Shown here one piece after another: positions 42,009-43,211 of a stretch of 43,211 bases of DNA. A program made the translations under genes and the position numbers. The stretch covers positions 1 to 43,211 of the forward strand of contig QUKC01000022.1 in the NCBI GenBank assembly GCA_003481005.1. The letters run 5' to 3'. Each line of letters opens with the position of its first letter. Position 1 is the stretch's first letter. The notes beneath the pieces were generated by a model, which was given only the letters and a program-made list of their open reading frames with translations, did not search any database and was not told the origin of the DNA. Source of the DNA: Firmicutes bacterium TM09-10. Its GTDB lineage: Bacteria; Bacillota; Clostridia; Lachnospirales; Lachnospiraceae.

Positions 42009-43122
42009 ACAGATGCTTGATGCATCACTGAAAACAATACATGCAGGAGAGGTAGTTGAAGGTACAGTCATTGATGTGAAGCCTGAAGAAGCCGTACTGA
42101 ACATCGGATGCAAATCTGACGGCATTCTGACCAGAAACGAATATTCTAATGACTCCAATCTGGATTTGACAACCGTCGTAAAACCTGGTGACACGATGGA
42201 AGTTAAGGTACTGAAAGTCAATGACGGTGAGGGACAGGTTCTGCTGACCTACAAGAGACTTGCTGCTGACAGAGGCAACAAGAGAATCGAAGAAGCCTTC
42301 AACAACCATGAAGTTCTGAAAGCAAAAGTAACACAGGTACTGGATGGCGGTCTGATTGTTGTTGTAGATGAAGTTCGTATCTTCATCCCCGCAAGTCTTG
42401 TTTCCGATACCTATGAGAAAGATCTGACGAAGTATGCAGATCAGGAGATCGAATTCGTTATCAGCGAGTACAATCCTAAGAGAAGAAGATATATCGGCGA
42501 TCGCAAGCAGCTGATTGTTGCCAAGAAGGCAGAACAGCAGGCTGCATTGTTCGCAAGAATCCATGAAGGTGACGTTGTAGAAGGCGTTGTAAAGAACGTT
42601 ACCGATTTCGGTGCATTCGTAGATCTGGGCGGCGCAGATGGTCTGCTTCATATCTCCGAGATGTCCTGGGGACGTATTGAGCATCCTAAGAAGGTCTTCA
42701 AGGTTGGCGAAAAACTGAAGGTCCTGATCAAAGAGATCAACGGCAGCAAGATTGCTCTGAGCCTGAAATTCGAAGATCAGAACCCTTGGAAAGATGCAGC
42801 AACCAAGTACGCAATCGGCAATGTTGTAACCGGTAAGGTTGCAAGAATGACTGATTTCGGCGCATTCGTTGAGCTGGAATCCGGCATTGATGCGCTGCTT
42901 CATGTTTCCCAGATCGCAAAAGAGCACATTGAAAAGCCCTCTGATGTTCTGCAGGTAGGCGAAGAGATTACCGCAAAGGTAGTTGACTTCAACGAAGCGG
43001 ACAAGAAGATCAGCCTGAGCATCAAAGCGCTGCATGCTCCTGAGAAGAAGGAAGAGCAGGAAGACGGCGATGTAGTATCTGTTGATATCGACAAGGTAAT
43101 CGCAGATCAGGACGCTGAATAA
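41989..43122 (+). CDS. rpsA: S1 RNA-binding protein, 30S ribosomal protein S1 type
   Basis: A 377-residue protein with four S1 (OB-fold) domains at about residues 18-88, 104-170, 190-262 and 275-348; the last two contain the strong signature GVVKNVTDFGAFVDLGG and GKVARMTDFGAFVEL. An acidic tail ends it. It binds mRNA on or near the ribosome; low-GC Gram-positives have this shorter form rather than the six-domain S1 of proteobacteria. The ATG lies within the ispH end and GAGGAGG in ispH serves as its binding site. Codon usage indicates high expression. A terminator begins 20 bp after the stop. Confidence 0.94.
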   Translation: MSELTFEQMLDASLKTIHAGEVVEGTVIDVKPEEAVLNIGCKSDGILTRNEYSNDSNLDLTTVVKPGDTMEVKVLKVNDGEGQVLLTYKRLAADRGNKRIEEAFNNHEVLKAKVTQVLDGGLIVVVDEVRIFIPASLVSDTYEKDLTKYADQEIEFVISEYNPKRRRYIGDRKQLIVAKKAEQQAALFARIHEGDVVEGVVKNVTDFGAFVDLGGADGLLHISEMSWGRIEHPKKVFKVGEKLKVLIKEINGSKIALSLKFEDQNPWKDAATKYAIGNVVTGKVARMTDFGAFVELESGIDALLHVSQIAKEHIEKPSDVLQVGEEITAKVVDFNEADKKISLSIKALHAPEKKEEQEDGDVVSVDIDKVIADQDAE

Positions 43123-43141
43123 TTGAAACGATAAGAAATAG

Positions 43142-43178
43142 AACGGGATGTGCGTAAGTTGCGTACATCCCGTTTTTT
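43142..43178 (+). terminator. Terminator after rpsA
   Basis: AACGGGATGT at 43142-43151 pairs with ACATCCCGTT (43165-43174) and partly through the loop, then a T-run follows. It ends the cmk-ispH-rpsA block. Confidence 0.9.
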
Positions 43179-43211
43179 ATCGTATAGGAAACTTCGTTTC
43201 CATACGATAAA
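43176..43211. repeat. Palindrome following the rpsA terminator, cut by the window end
   Basis: Positions 43176-43192 pair with 43196-43211 around a TTC loop, with one unpaired A at 43186. The left arm begins in the T-run of the terminator. The right arm still pairs at the last base of the window, so the repeat probably continues beyond it. Confidence 0.75.

Noticed and set aside
1..43211. CRISPR arrays, insertion sequences, integrase or toxin-antitoxin genes
   Set aside because: No regularly spaced direct repeats, transposase or recombinase motifs, or small paired genes were found on either strand.

Overview
This 43 kb window reads as chromosomal DNA of an anaerobic Gram-positive bacterium of the Clostridia, most likely the family Lachnospiraceae. 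The reasons are the type II fatty-acid operon that uses FabK instead of FabI, the fused AccD-AccA carboxyltransferase, a biotin-dependent sodium-pump decarboxylase cluster, the scpAB/D-Ala-D-Ala carboxypeptidase neighbourhood, the cmk-ispH-rpsA block, and strong purine-rich ribosome binding sites. No species can be fixed from the sequence alone. No rRNA, tRNA, CRISPR array, insertion sequence or phage gene was seen.

Layout. Positions 1-411 hold no gene: a terminator, a 60-bp imperfect palindrome, a run of very short stable hairpins and then a promoter. Next come a DUF3048 (YerB-like) exported protein, a SAM methyltransferase and a Cof-type HAD phosphatase. From 3338 to 14441 runs a complete fatty-acid synthesis operon: fabH-acpP-fabK-fabD-fabG-fabF-accB-fabZ-accC-accDA, a second FabK-like flavoprotein and a TetR regulator. 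It makes malonyl-CoA (AccB, AccC, AccDA), loads it on ACP (FabD) and runs initiation (FabH) and elongation (FabF, FabG, FabZ, FabK). A MATE exporter gene converges on tetR and overlaps it by 44 bp.

From 15.9 to 21.9 kb an MMPL/RND-type membrane transporter overlaps a 1163-residue surface protein with GLUG repeats, coiled coils and a Ser/Glu-rich linker. A DegV/FakB-type lipid-binding protein is followed by alaS, then rpsU (58 codons) under its own promoter. A cell-wall and chromosome block follows: GH25 lysozyme with wall-binding repeats, D-Ala-D-Ala carboxypeptidase, metallophosphoesterase, scpA, scpB, and a second D-Ala-D-Ala carboxypeptidase.

From 32.6 to 38.0 kb lies a membrane decarboxylase cluster: a CoA-ester carboxyltransferase (12S/MmdA-like), a lipoprotein-OadG hybrid, a biotin carrier, the OadB sodium pump and an oxaloacetate/pyruvate-type carboxyltransferase (5S/OadA-like). 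Having both carboxyltransferase types with one biotin carrier and one pump suggests a sodium-coupled transcarboxylase or dual-substrate decarboxylase. The window ends with an RpiR/MurR regulator translationally coupled to a BaiN/HI0933 flavoprotein, then cmk, ispH and rpsA.

The most unusual non-coding signal is a recurring design at three places (1477-1586, 25924-25986, 43142 to the window end). A Rho-independent terminator is followed directly by a longer palindrome. At the first two loci its left arm is made of the terminator's own 3' arm and U-tract; at the third the visible overlap is limited to the U-tract because the window stops.
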